The notes under the pieces: model-generated | Databases searched by the model: none | What the model was told of the DNA's origin: nothing | The model's input: the letters and a program-made list of their open reading frames with translations, nothing else | Shown here: piece after piece, positions 49,445-62,060 of the stretch | Position numbering within the stretch: position 1 is the stretch's first letter | Layout: every line of letters starts with the position of its first letter | Source of the DNA: Anadara kagoshimensis | Lineage: Eukaryota; Mollusca; Bivalvia; Arcoida; Arcidae | NCBI GenBank assembly: GCA_021292105.1 | Contig: CM037870.1 | Coordinates: 19,747,424 to 19,811,423 of the forward strand | Direction: 5' to 3' | DNA: 64,000 nt | Program-made: the position numbers and the translations under genes

Positions 49445-49735
49445 GTAAAAAAGAAACAAACTAATCCATGTCCAAATCAAAATCCAGAAGCAACTTAAAT
49501 CTTTAAAACTTATAAATTAAATTAAACCGCAAGTGAGATCGGTCCTCTGGAAGGGTAGGCACCTCCTGTTTTGCTAGCTTCACCCGTGACGTGTGTAATC
49601 AACATTGAGTGAAAGGAACATATACATATGAGGCGTCAAATATATCCAAAGCAATCGTGGACACAGACATCATATTTATCAACAATAATATGATGACGAC
49701 CATAACACTTTTTTGAGCCCTCCTTGATAAATTGA
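49445..49735 (+). repeat. Element A, long copy
   Basis: actaatccatgtccaaatca, aaatccagaagcaactt, gtaggcacctcctgttttgc, tagcttcacccgtgacgtgt, tcaaatatatccaaagcaat, cacagacatcatatttatca and atgatgacgaccataacact occur in the same order as at 33785-34100. Confidence 0.7.
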
Positions 49736-49837
49736 TTGCAACCTATTTTTGTGTAAATAATAGGAAATATAAAGATATTCTTTATATTGTAAGACAATAA
49801 TGGGATGCTAAATAGAAACATGTGTTGGTAGTTTAAA

Positions 49838-49995
49838 ATCCTGAAATATCAATGATTATGGCTAATTACGAAACGATTAATCTAAATAAAATTCTCAGTC
49901 TATGTCTGTAGTGTTATAAATCACATCTGACAAGACAATTACAGTAATTTATTATTGTCAACACTTACTAAAAATATTTCGTAGCAGTAAAAAAA
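49838..49995. repeat. Diverged duplicate of 45165-45310
   Basis: gctaattacgaaacgattaa, ataaatcacatctgacaag and taatttattattgtcaacac match the block left of the transposon. Confidence 0.55.
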
Positions 49996-50854
49996 ATACA
50001 AAGTGACGCCAATCTTTTATCCTTTTCTTGCATACAAGACGCTTTTAGAATCACATCCAGTTTTTTTTCTATTTTATTAAAATTGTAGATATCAAAACAA
50101 AGAATCTATAATAACTTTAATAGATCAGAACAAATGGTAACTTCAATTTTATGAAATTTAAAAAAAAAATTAAAATTACCCAGGATTAATTTTACGTCGC
50201 ATACAAATTGTAAATCTCTAACTGAAACAATAGAAATAAACATTCTTAAATTGCATACTATCTAAAAATGGACATGACACCTTGCATACAATTCGTAAAT
50301 CTGTCGACAAACAGTGAAAAAACTATCTCCTAAATTGATGTTAAATGAAGATATAGCATGTGATTTACTACCTGCAAATAATAAAATTAATAGCACCTGT
50401 TTGACTCTGAATCTTGCTACATTTGGAACGATAGAGTACAATTTGAAGTTTCTCTGTCTTCCTAGCAATTTATTAGTCGCGTGTGGTATTGTTTCAAATG
50501 CACTTCAGGAGAGCAGAGTTTGGAGATGGAGCTTTACGTCATGATTCTCTCACTAATATCAAGCTCAGTTCTGGAATAATGGAGCAAAGTAAGATTGCCT
50601 AGATGTTTTAGAATTTGCATATTTCAAGTCAAGTGTTCTAAAAAGAGTGAAAATTTGTGTGTCTAAATTAATATATTCGTTTTTAAAGTTTTTTTTCGAT
50701 TTTTGGATAGTGATTTCGACATGGCCGTAAATGTCTGTGTTCGATTCATATAAATTAAAATGTTCATTTCTGTAACGTTATGTATCTCTATGGACGAAAC
50801 GTTGTCAACGGAGACAAAGATATATTTTAAGTAACATTGTAAGCTTTTTTAAAT
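49996..50854. other. Non-coding DNA
   Basis: 50314-50544 is a 76-codon open frame with an equally open antisense frame and no recognised feature. 50680-50745 resembles an element A scrap (tagtgatttcgacatgg). 50760-50850 resembles the edge of the following tandem repeat. Confidence 0.35.
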
Positions 50855-50955
50855 AAAAAGCAAACATACTAATTAATATCCAAATCAAAATCCAGAATCC
50901 AAGAAAAAACTGAAATTAACGAACTAGGTTAATTACACGAACTACAACACACGAG
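50855..50955 (+). repeat. Element A 3' module, diverged
   Basis: gcaaacatactaattaatat, ccaaatcaaaatccagaatc, acgaactaggttaattacac and gaactacaac. Confidence 0.5.
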
Positions 50956-50964
50956 TATTTCATT

Positions 50965-51500
50965 AAGAATTTTATTTAATTTTTGTGTCACTCACTAAGT
51001 AATTTTTTGCATAGTTTTAGAAAGATAAACAGGTTACACGTTGTATAGACAAATTGGCTACGAATTGTCAGTGAACCAAAACAATTAATACTGTCATCAA
51101 CAAAAACATAAAATATATTTTAAGAGACGTTTTAAATTATGTTTCAAAACGAAAGTTACAGTAAAAACTTTGGTTAATTTTTGTGTCACTCACCAAGTAA
51201 TTTTTTTCTGCATAGTTTTATTTACAAGTTGCAAATTGCAAAGAAAAACAGGCAACGAATTACACAAAAAGTGGTTACAAATTGTCAGTAGACCAAAAGC
51301 AATAAATTAACTGTTTTCAACGGAAACATAATATTTTTTAAAAGACATATAAAACTATATTTCTATTTAAACTTTCAATTATTTTTTGTGTCACTCACCA
51401 AGTAATTGTTCCTGCATAGTTTAAGTTACCAATTGCAAGGATAAACTGGTTGAAAATTGCATAAACAAATTGGTTACAAATTGTATACTAGATAAACAGG
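50965..51500. repeat. About 200-bp tandem repeat, nearly 3 units
   Basis: Units start with tttttgtgtcactcaccaag at about 50980, 51178 and 51383. Each continues with taatttttt(c)tgcatagttt, aaacagg, ggttacaaattgt, accaaaa.caat.aat and, in units 1 and 2, acataa.atattttttaa. Non-coding. Confidence 0.75.
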
Positions 51501-52024
51501 TTTGTTATTTATCCTTACGCAATGACACTGACAGACTAAGTAGCTGTCAATTAAGAAAGCAGTGAATCCGAAACAGAACCAATAAAACCATCTGTATGGA
51601 AACACTTAATTAGAGAGAGAGGTTAAAATATAAGGTACATTGGTGATGTATACTTCTCTGGCAGCTCAAAAAATTAATGACACCTGCTTGCCTATAAAAT
51701 TTGTTGTACCTTACAACTTGTCAAAACGAAAAGATAAGAAATATTTCTGTTTGTTTTTTCCAAGCTCAATATATTTGACTGTTATATTTACAGTTAGTTA
51801 CATAAAATAAGTTTCAAAGCAAAAACAAAATATATTTTAAACTACATATGAAAAATAGCATCAATAATTTGATCGATTGCTTAGCTTTGGTTAATGCAAT
51901 TCGAGACATTTGAACTAACACCTAAACACACGCACGTGAGAAAAAAATTATAATGCACTTATATATAATGTTACGTAATTCAACGTCCTATAGTTCCATT
52001 TATTACATTAGACGTTTGTAGCTA

Positions 52025-52135
52025 TTAAGACAAGAGGTGCTCAACCTTTCGGAGCGCCCACTTCACTTCTCTTGTGGAAGTTCACGTGCTCACCTGAATT
52101 AACTAGTTATTCAGTTTTTACTTTTAGTTTATATA
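52025..52135 (-). repeat. Element A, minus orientation
   Basis: gaggtgctcaacctttcgga, gcgcccacttcacttctctt and gtggaagttcacgtgctcac. The DNA between 51500 and 52025 has no recognised feature. Confidence 0.6.
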
Positions 52136-52825
52136 TGTCGTGAATATGTATTATAAACTACATACAAGACAAACACGTTTAAAATAAAATGCTAACAATG
52201 TTTTAATCCAAATGACCGGATTTTTTTCTAAGAATTCTTAATATCATGTACCAAAGATGATGGACTGCAAAAGGCAAAGACCCTTTTTACAATAAAATAC
52301 TGCATTTCATTTCCAAAAACCATGTGATTGTTTATTAAAGAAATTACATTGAGACAAATTCCCAAACTACATTTTTGGTATTCCAATACTAGATGATCTT
52401 GTTAAAAACTTAGTGTACTGTCTTTGAAAAAACATTTTGTAGCAAAATACCAACACAATTATAATACACATGTTAACATATGCAATGTGCTTGCGTGTTG
52501 TTAAGCAATGAAAATGTTAGAAATGAAGTTATGAAATTTGATCTTTCTCCGTGACCATGAACTTAATCGATTCTTCAAATAAAATAAAATGGAAATAATA
52601 ATATCAAATATAACTTATGGAAGAAATAAAGTTATTTTAGAGTTACTCCATCATAAAACATGACGCTCAATTACCTCTGATGGCATGATGTTGCACAAAA
52701 ATGGATTTTCACAATTCTTTGTGACATAAAACTTGTCGATTTAATGACATCACGGAAAATTGCATCCGGTAAATCCGTCTTGTTCACACGGCATGCAGAA
52801 GTTATTATAGTTATGACATCAGAAC
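52136..52825. other. Non-coding DNA
   Basis: No repeat recognised. An 89-codon ORF starting at 52744 (MTSRKIASGKSVLFTRHAE) runs into the following tandem repeat and has no family features. Confidence 0.35.
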
Positions 52826-53500
52826 ATAAATTATATTTATATCATTATTTTGATCTCATCAAAGAGACTGAAGTAGATTGTAGAAACGACAAAATGTTAG
52901 ATTTTCACTCTAAGTTATTTAATGACGTTTATATCATTTTTGTTGTTTTCTCTTTACTGAAAGTTTGTATCTTTGTATCACAAAATGGGCTTAATATCGT
53001 TATGTTTCGGTGAATTACAGAAATCTTAAATATAATTAATTATATTATTATTATTTCGAGCAGATCTTCTAACAACAACAAAATTGTTTTATAAAGTTTA
53101 TTTCATTTGTTTTTCTCTTCGATCGAAGTTTTATCTTTCTATCACACAATGAATGGACTAAATACTATTATATTTCAATGCATAATAGAGTACTCACATT
53201 AGGCCATTATTTATATTTATATCATTATTTTGATCTTATCTAACTACAAAGAAGTTGTTTCATAAGTTTGATTTCCTTTTTGTCTTCGGTGGCAATTTGT
53301 ATCTTTACATCACACTACGGATTAAATGATGTTAGTGTTTTAGTGTAAATCATAGACTTACAACATTAATCAATAGTATATTGATATCAAAATTTAAATT
53401 ATGCCTTCTAACTCAAAAAAAGAATTATTGTATCAATTTTAATTCATTTTTGATTTTCTCTTCGGTGGAAGTCTGTATCACACAATGGATTAAATGATGT
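52826..53500. repeat. Degenerate tandem repeat, about 170-bp period, four units
   Basis: The block ttttctctt(c)g.t.gaagtttgtatct...tatcacacaatgg recurs at about 52945, 53112, 53280 and 53455. tttatatcattattttgatc recurs at 52834 and 53217. Decayed, non-coding. Confidence 0.6.
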
Positions 53501-54490
53501 GACTTTTTTGGTGCAAATCAGAGACTAACTGTACTTTTGTCAGCATAACTTCCAATTATATGAACAAATTTTCGTCAGCTTAACAATAAATAACCATTAA
53601 AAACTGTTATTTCCTACCTTTAAATCCAAAGACAAGCGACTTAATGATTCTTAAATCATATCGGTGACTATGATTATTTAATAAATTTTAATCTTATCAC
53701 CCATATCATGATGTGCTCACATCTTAGAGTAGATGTAAAAACAATTATTTGTGAAGACACAAATTGGTAGAAAACAGGAAAATAAATAACATTTTGCGGA
53801 CGTGAAGTATCTGATGGTGCTTTTACTAGCGAGATATTTTGTTATTCATTAGTGTTGTCGTGACATAAATATAATATCTGTTACATTGTGTAAGAGAGAG
53901 AGCCAAGAAAGTGTGAAATATTACATTTGTAGCTGAATGATGAAGACGTCATATACAATATTGTTCTTGGAGAGCTAACATGCCTGAAATCAAAGTTTCT
54001 GTGATTTAATATCCGTGATGTCATGAATTGATATTAGCTGTCTTGAGAAAACAAGGTAAGTCAATACTTCTATAAATTAATTACATTCTATTGATTTTGA
54101 CTTTGATTTTTTTCACGCTTATGTAAAACAAATGGATTAGCTTACTCATAATTCTTAAATTAATTGTATCATTAAAGAAGAAATAATTAAAAATAAATAG
54201 GAAATTTAAAACAATTTACGATGTAATTGCCAATAGATATGCTTAATTATGATCAACAATCAACATTAATTGTATCATTGAAAACGGAATAACTAAAAAA
54301 CAGTAATGTAAATTAATTTAAGAGAACGGCTCTATTCGGTCTCTAGTGGTGAATACTATTCGGAATTAAATTTTGAACTTCCGTTTGAAGTATACAGTGA
54401 TATATCTATAGTTAAATAAAGACAAACTGTTTTAATCATGTTACGTATGTTATTTATTACTAGTAAAGAGACTTTTTATTGATTTTCTTA
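53501..54490. other. Non-coding DNA, nothing recognised
   Basis: AT-rich, with no exon or repeat signal beyond a short gagagag tract near 53893. Confidence 0.45.
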
Positions 54491-54494
54491 TTTA

Positions 54495-54635
54495 ACAGGA
54501 GGTACTTAGCCTTTCGGAGCACCCGGTCTTACTTTCCTTGTGGTAGTTCACGTGTTTAACCTAACTTTCAAAGTTTTTACTTTGCTTCTGGATCGTGATT
54601 CGGACATCGATTATTATGTCTTAGATGATTTTTTG
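54495..54635 (-). repeat. Element A, minus orientation, well preserved core
   Basis: aggaggtacttagcctttcg, gagcacccggtcttactttc, cttgtggtagttcacgtgtt, tttcaaagtttttactttgc and ttctggatcgtgattcggac. Confidence 0.7.
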
Positions 54636-54914
54636 GTCTCTTTGCACTCACATTATTCCAAAATATAGACTGCTATAAAGTTATTTTTTCATATAAGTTA
54701 GTTCATATACGAACTGTTTTAATTTCTTGGAATATGAATAACAAATATCATAATTTCAGGAAAAGATAAATATATATTATCGATTCCTAAAGTACCAATT
54801 GATCAAGTGTCCAGTGGTTAAGTACTACAGGACGAACCCTATCATTCAGATTATTTTCAAACGATCGGTTCAAAAATACGCTCTTTAAAAGATAAACAAT
54901 GAAGAAACAGCATA

Positions 54915-55020
54915 TATAGGTAAACAACATTGACCTGTCCGTTTGACCTTTCATTAGGAATATTCATATAGGAGGGTCCACCCAATAAATGGGTAGTGTT
55001 AAGATCCAGGTTAATACATA
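54915..55020. repeat. TATAGG-family MITE end fragment
   Basis: tataggtaaacaacattgac, ctgtccgtttgacctttcat and taggaatattcatataggag: the inverted right end of the full copy, placed 30 bases before that copy. Confidence 0.7.
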
Positions 55021-55051
55021 CTCAGTTTTCAGGTTTACTCTATGAGGTGAG

Positions 55052-55281
55052 TATAGGTAAACATCATTGACCTGTCCGTTTGACCTTTAATTTAAATATT
55101 CATTATGGACAGGTAAATGTAAGTAATAGGGATCATGCGTGTATATTTCGTCTACCTGATGTGATCACTAATCATGGGCAATGTGTATATGTATTAACTG
55201 TGAAACCTAACGCTACCCATGTATTGGATGGACTCTCCTATATGAATATTCCTAATGAAAGGTCAAAGTTGTTTGCCTATA
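55052..55281. mobile_element. MITE, TATAGG family, full copy 3
   Basis: Left end tataggtaaacatcattgac then ctgtccgtttgaccttt; right end aaaggtcaaagttgtttgcc tata. 230 bp. A 74-codon ORF spans it but is not a gene. Confidence 0.75.
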
Positions 55282-57134
55282 TTATCAAATATGTGATATC
55301 TTAATTTATATTTTATGTTTATTATTCTTAGAATAATATAAGTTCAATAGTATACTGCAGATACAAGGATACTATTCACAACTGTTACAATGATTAGTTA
55401 TTTAAAGCCCATGAAGGATCCCAGACCTTTGCTGTTGCTATTCTGGTGCGCGCTGACTCCCGATTTTCAGAGTTGTTTTTCTTGTTGCAGGTAAAAGTAG
55501 GGTCAACAACCTTTTTAATGTAACCATGCCGGTTCATCTATAGTTCATTGTATGTTTTTATATTAAAATTTGTGTGATGATCTATATCTTAAATAGTTAT
55601 ACGTTAAAACAAAGACATGTTTCATACAAAAAAAATAAGTTTAAAGGTGTACATTGCGCTACACTACTTATGATTGATACCGATGCTTTTTTAAAATAGG
55701 ATGAAAAAGGGTTCTAACAGCCGTGAAGTACACTTTTTGATAAGTCCGGCCGATAAAACTAAAACTCTTTGGATAAGTGTCCTACAGAAATAGGAGAATT
55801 GATGACAATTTCAAGGAGTTTCAGAACCACATCGACATAGAATATTACAGGATGAGAGATTCACTTATTGATATAATGATAACATGAAAAAACACCGATT
55901 TTTAATTTTTAATTTTTATTATTATTATTATTTTTTTTTTTTTTTTTTACAAAATTTACCATTTTTTACCAGTTTTTGAAATCAAAAATTGTTTAAAAAC
56001 AGGAAAGGTGTAAGGAAAGTCAAATAGCTTTGAGCAAAGTATGGACACATTAGCTTCAATGTTCGTAGATATTTAACTTTATTAATAGGAATAGATTTAA
56101 GAAAGCAGAAATTGGGCGCTAATCATCATGACCTTTTCTATAATGGATAGAACAATTTTTTCCTATGAATAAATTACGAAAATACATTTCTTAACTGTGG
56201 TTGAAATATGTGACATATGAGATATTGCTCTCATGATCAAAAAGGAACTTTGATTCAGTATCGCCAAGGGATAAAGAAAATGTGTTAATAGTTACACCGT
56301 TATAATAATTTCCATCAATTGATGGAAATTCAATTACACACTAACGTAACGTGTATAATCTCGTATAATAGTTTGTTGATTTAGAAAGATGTTATGATGG
56401 ACAAGACCAATTTGTTGAGGATCATTCACATGCGAAGAGTTAGTTTGATTTCAGTACTTGGCGCCTCTACAAGTTTATAGATTTAACAAATTTCGAGCAA
56501 TATTATATTAACTGCTGGCTTTTTCAGAGCAAAAACTCTCTCCTCCAATTAAGCACATTGATTTTATTTAAAGATATGTAATCTACGTACATTTCATACA
56601 CGTAACCAACGAAATACAAAAAAATACCTAGAACCCTTCCTTAACATGTGGAACTGAGGTACAGAAACGTTTTTGATAATGATATATTGACCGAGATACA
56701 AGAACGTTAAGTTCAGTTGCCATAATATCGGATGCACTTTGTGTGGTGAAACATCAAACAAATGGCTTCCGTAGCCAGCCAATACGTTTGTTGAAATATT
56801 GTTTACATTGCTGCCAAAATTGTGTCTTCTTTTATAGTAATAAGCAATTACTATACATTGTTTTACGTCAACTTATATAAAAATCTGTATCAATGTAGTG
56901 TAGACCTCGAACGATTTCAAGTGTAAAAATGGCTCTTTCCTTGCGGTTAGCCTCCGTTTTTATTTACGATATTGTTGGCAAACGTACTAGTACGCATAAG
57001 TATAAATCATAATATAAAACACATGCACAAAGTTACACACACCACATGCATTTGGGCTAAGATAATATTTTTATGATTTACGACGTAAAAATTCAACATA
57101 TAAGGCAACAGTTATCATAGCAACATATACATAT
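55282..57134. other. Non-coding DNA with a T tract and a 24-bp palindrome
   Basis: 55917-55949 is an ATT run merging into a T tract. 56307-56330 is a perfect 24-base palindrome (aatttccatcaa and its complement). No gene recognised. Confidence 0.45.
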
Positions 57135-57425
57135 TGAAAAACAAACATACTGATCAATGTCCAAATCACAATCCTAAAGCAGAGCAAAAACTTCCAATAT
57201 GACAGATAAAGTTAAACATGAACTTCCACGTTGGAAACGTGCCTGTGGCATCCAATATTTTAAGAATAATTTTAGGATACAGTAACCATACGGTATTTTG
57301 ATAACGGCTATAAAACTTTTTAAGACCCTTGATAAGTCAAGACATGCAGTATCCCTGCGTTAACAGTTTATATGTTATCAGATAGCTTCGTTTATAAAAT
57401 TTCGATAATGGGAACAGGTTCTACC
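57135..57425 (+). repeat. Element A, long copy, diverged
   Basis: acaaacatactgatcaatgt, ccaaatcacaatcctaaagc, aaacatgaacttccacgttg, ttttgataacggctataaaa, agacccttgataagtcaaga and ttcgataatgggaacaggtt match the order at 33785-34205. Confidence 0.6.
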
Positions 57426-59715
57426 GAAAAACAATAAAGATTATCTGAAAATTATAAAATACAATGAAATTATTATTGGGCAAAAGAGTTGCAGATGCAA
57501 ATATATTTTACCTAAAGTGAGAAAATAAATCTCTTTCGGTTCATTTTGCAGCAACCTAAATAGTGAATGTTGTCAAGTTTGATAACTGTCATCTCTAAAT
57601 TGTCAAACTTGAATACGTGTTGTCAGACTCTTCTGCGTGCTTATCAAAACCTAGACAGAACCAAAAATAGATATGTTAGTATACGAGCCATGTCATGTTG
57701 CATCACAGAATGTTTATAAAGGAAAAAATACTACATTCCTTGTACTTTCGTAAGGACTAATCAAAACATACACTTTCGATGTCATTTGGGAAATGCCAAT
57801 AATTTGTCATTAATAAAGGTCACCAAGTTTGTCTGTTCCGATATTAGACAAGCTAAAAGTGTTACAAAAACACTTCGTCTGTTATACCTTGTATACCATA
57901 TCAAATACTTAGAGAGGTTTTTCAAATGCACGGAAACGATTTACTATTTTTACAAATTATTCTGAAAAGAAAGTCAAACATAAGAATCTAAGCAATGATT
58001 GCACCCACAAATACCGTTCCAAGCTGAAATAATATTTTAAAATCAAGGAAAAAAGAGATTCTAGGATTAATTTTAGCAGAACGTGGCAGAAAAATAATGA
58101 CCAAAACCTTTATCATTTGTCGTTTTATTGGAGATGTATATTTATGCTTCATGATAAAGTCTTCAATATTGAGTGTCCTTAATCACAAATAAATGGAAGC
58201 CAAAACATTTTTCTCTGGTCAAGGAAAAAGTAATTATTGGTCTCATTTAAACTAAATGTTAATCAGGCGCAGAGATTGTTTTGTCTAATTATAATCAAAT
58301 ACATGTGGACCATTTGCAGGTGAAGTTAGTGTACCTGCCCAGCAATGATTAAAATCAGAAAGAAACGTGATCACTGATTTTTAATGATATTATCGAACCA
58401 GAAATATTATGGCCTTACAAATGGACCCATGGGTTCTAAATACTTAAAGGGTCTAGTTACTTCAGCATTTTCACATTAAATAATTGAATTTTGACTTTTA
58501 GGACGTATAATCGCTTTCTCTGAACCCTATTAGGGGATTAATTTTGTATCCATACGAGTCTTCTAACAATCAGGTCAATTAGCTTTTGCTGATTAGACGT
58601 TTATCATTTAAATAATCGACAATAATCTATCTTATGTTTCCTTCTGTCGGGCAAGCTTCAGTAAATCTTCCGGATTAACGATAAATAATCTGGACAAAAC
58701 TGACACTAGTCACAGTTAATCAACTTGATAAATAGTGGACATCCGTTTGTTAATCCCTACATAGATTTATAAGCTATGTTTTGACATATCCTAGGCATTA
58801 CTTCTAATCCTTATGGAATGTTATGGTTTTGGATTTACTGGCATGGAACACTTGTTTCATATATATCAAATGATGTTTTTCATAATTAATTGTTTTGGCT
58901 AGCATAGTGTACTCTAGACTGATACAAGTATGAGAGAGGATTTTATCATCATTTTGTTTTAAATACATTTAAATACATTATTTTAGCAATAAAATCATAT
59001 CATATAATAACACTTTAATAAAGACGTAAATAAAACTCGATTTGATTTTTTTAAGTCATGTAAAAAGTAGAAAAATAAATATACAGGTACAACCAAACAT
59101 TTTTGAGTCCCATGTTAATATAAATTACAAAAAGGCGTTAACTTGGCACGTACAATATTTTCCAAATTTGATATTTAATAGTAATTTGCACATGAAATTA
59201 GTTTTTCAGGCAGCCAACACAACCAAGAACACTATAGAAGCCAATTACAGAATCAGCTAAAAATACAACAAATAAAAACAAGTACATATGGTGACCACCT
59301 GTAAAAAATCCCGACGAACTCTGGATAAAATGTCCAGTAGTATGGTTACATTACTATTTAAGAGCCTAAACGTTCAACTTTTACATGTAGATATCGCAAG
59401 GCGATACTCATTGATGGCGCGAGCGAATGCTTGGCTAATGAGAGCGTCTTGGTACTAATTTTTCCCCTTTTTACAATCTAGAAGCAAAAAGGTTTATTTC
59501 CCTGTAATAACATTTTCAGAAACAAAGACAAAAATGATACTGAAAAAAATAACTAATTTCACTACTTCTAATATTAATGGTTCTATTAGTCCTCTAACGG
59601 TTTTGATTTGATTTTGTCCCATTTGTTTTGAATACCCATACATATAATTGTAACTTTAACAATCTAAGACAATTCGATAAAATGCATGATCTGACAAAAA
59701 TGTACAGTAAAAAAT
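57426..59715. other. Non-coding DNA, nothing recognised
   Basis: Two inverted tgtcaagtttga / tcaaacttga blocks lie at about 57573-57612. No exon or repeat family member was identified. Confidence 0.4.
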
Positions 59716-60497
59716 ACTGTGTTTATTAGGAATTTGTTTGCTATGTTTAACACAGTCTATTTTTTTTATTTTTCACATCATGTTATGCATACATCACGGT
59801 TTTGTGTTTTCTTAGGCATTCTTATTTTCGCACTTGAATCAAAATCGAAGCTGCCATTACAAAAACCAATCGCCTGTTTTAAAGATACAAAAACTGTTAA
59901 TTTACAAATCTTATAAATAGAAACACCTAAACGTTTAAGTTGGGCAAGTAAAAAGTAAAAGTAAAGGTTGTTTAAACATATATACATGTTTTTTTTCAAT
60001 AATAATTTAAATTTATGAATTGCATCAAAATAAATCATTCAATCATATGTATATCCATGTATATATATTTTATTCCAGATTATCTGGAACATCTGTGTAA
60101 TGTCTTGGAAATGATAATACATACTCATGAAACAAAGGTTACTGTTGGTAAACAAGTTTTACAGAACATAAAATTGGATAAAAGTCTTAAGTTTGGAAGT
60201 TTCATACGATTCATTTACCAGTTGTTTTCTTACTCATTTAATATCCTTGTGATTTAACTGATCTATTTCACAATCAAAGGATTTGCAAACATATTCTAAA
60301 TTATGTGTAAAGCTATATCAAATATGAGAGTAATTATGTGTAAACAAATCATTATATTGGTTTATTTTTGCAGATTTGACGAGTGTCTAACAGAAAATAA
60401 ACCGTATTATATAAAGGAAGATGTTAATACATGCATGTATAAACGATTTGTTACTAATGCCCACGATTTTCCAGTTGAAATACATCAAATGACATAA
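59716..60497 (+). other. Three exon-like ORFs that do not join in frame; possible relic of a small secreted-protein gene
   Basis: 59779-59916 could start MHTSRFCVFLGILIFALESK, which has signal-peptide character. 60079 onward, after ttattccag, reads DYLEHLCNVLEMIIHTHETK with a donor-like gtaaac. 60374-60497, after a good acceptor ttatttttgcag, reads FDECLTENKPYYIKEDVNTC to TAA. The phases of the second and third do not agree (joining gives a stop after five codons), and the first lacks a good donor. No family recognised. Confidence 0.2.
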
Positions 60498-61889
60498 AAG
60501 AGGTTAAGCTATTTCTGATGTATTGGGAAATTGACATTATTAGTTAATACAAATATTAACGTTATTAAAAAATAGAGATATCCGAATCCTTTTTTGCAAA
60601 GATAAAATTTCCAAAAACAATTTTTAATCGGAGGTAATGCGATATAGAGAATTAGCTAAATTAGAGATCGAAAGAGATTTAAAAACTTTCTTTAAATAAC
60701 GTTACTTTATTGCAAATTAACAAAAGAAAAACTAAAAAAAATATATATACGAAGTTGTTTAGAAAATATTTTAGTATGTTGCGTGGTTCAAATATTGCAA
60801 CTATGTTAAGGTTATATGCTAGATATTAATTTAAATTGTCAACTTGTATCCGGTATCAAAAAGTATAAGCATCCAATTCAGTTTCATATTACATTTGAAA
60901 TTTCAGTATCATATGTATTAATATTTTACAAAATGAAAAATATTTGAAAATAAAAGTTCAAATGATTTTAAGTCCTTTACCGAACTGTTGTAGTATTACA
61001 GTGTCAGTGTTGTATTGGTAAAGTGATAGCTTTATTTTTTTATCATTCCTAAAATTTCAACACAATCGGAAAATAAAATTATTTTAATTGCGACGTTAAT
61101 CAGAAAGAACCCGTTAGTCGTTGTTCTAGAGTTTTCAAAAAATGCTAAATATTTTAGCAAAGTAAAAAGGTAAAATCAAACAATTAATTATTAAAAACAA
61201 TGGCATACGTATTTGTTTCTGAAAAATATTCGAAACAGTATTGGCTTAAATTTATGTAACCAATAGATTTAGTAATAAACAAAGCTCATTTTGCAAAGTG
61301 TACAAAACACAATATTGGAGATTAACCACATGATATATTACCTTAATACAAGACAAAATAAATAAATGCTGGATCGACCACTGGTTATATGATCTCAATT
61401 CAAGACAAATGTATGCAGGGAATTTAATCTACCGTAATCTAAAAAGCAATATGATAATGTTGTAGTATTGAATAACATTGAAGAGGTACCAGAGACTCCA
61501 ATATATTATGATTTATTTGATTGAGAGGAATAACGCTTTTTCCACTTCAAATACAAAGGTGAAAAGAGTATCATTTTCAAACAACAACCAAATTGATAGG
61601 TATGATTGTTTAATTAATCAGTTGTATATAATGAAGATACGGCCGTTATACTTGGTTTGCAAAGACAAATAGATACGTCTAGTTTGATGATGTAATATAA
61701 ATGACCTTCGTTAGTGTTTTCAAGGCAAATAGTGAAAAGTGTTAGTTTTTGATCATCTGTAAAAACGTGCGACGTCTGGTCTCAACTAGATATTACTATA
61801 GAATTTGTTACAATTTTAACCGTTTCTATTCTTTTACTACCTAGTGCGGTAAATGGCATAATTGCTTACGGTTTCCTGTTTATGTGTTT
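60498..61889. other. Non-coding DNA, nothing recognised
   Basis: AT-rich single-copy-looking DNA. Confidence 0.45.
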
Positions 61890-62060
61890 ACAAGGCCTCT
61901 AAAGCGTACGTTTTCGGACCAAAGCGATTCTAACAATCTGGGTTCGAATCCCACTCGCGGGATAAGGCGTATCAGTGTGAAAACCGAAGAGATCTTCATA
62001 CTAATGACGTCGGATAAAACTAAAATTAAAATTTCTTTCGTCACTCGGTCAACTGTATAA
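61890..62060 (+). repeat. SINE family 2, copy with intact B box
   Basis: aaggcctctaaagcgtacgt, ggaccaaagcgattctaaca and a consensus-like B box tgggttcgaatcccactcgc. It lacks a complete D arm and discriminator, so it is a SINE rather than a tRNA gene. Confidence 0.55.

Noticed and set aside
55080..55304. 74-residue gene
   Set aside because: Lies inside a TATAGG-family MITE; the frame is not open in the other copies.
61890..61965. tRNA-Leu/Ser gene
   Set aside because: The B box is good, but the D arm and acceptor stem are incomplete and related SINE bodies occur in other places.
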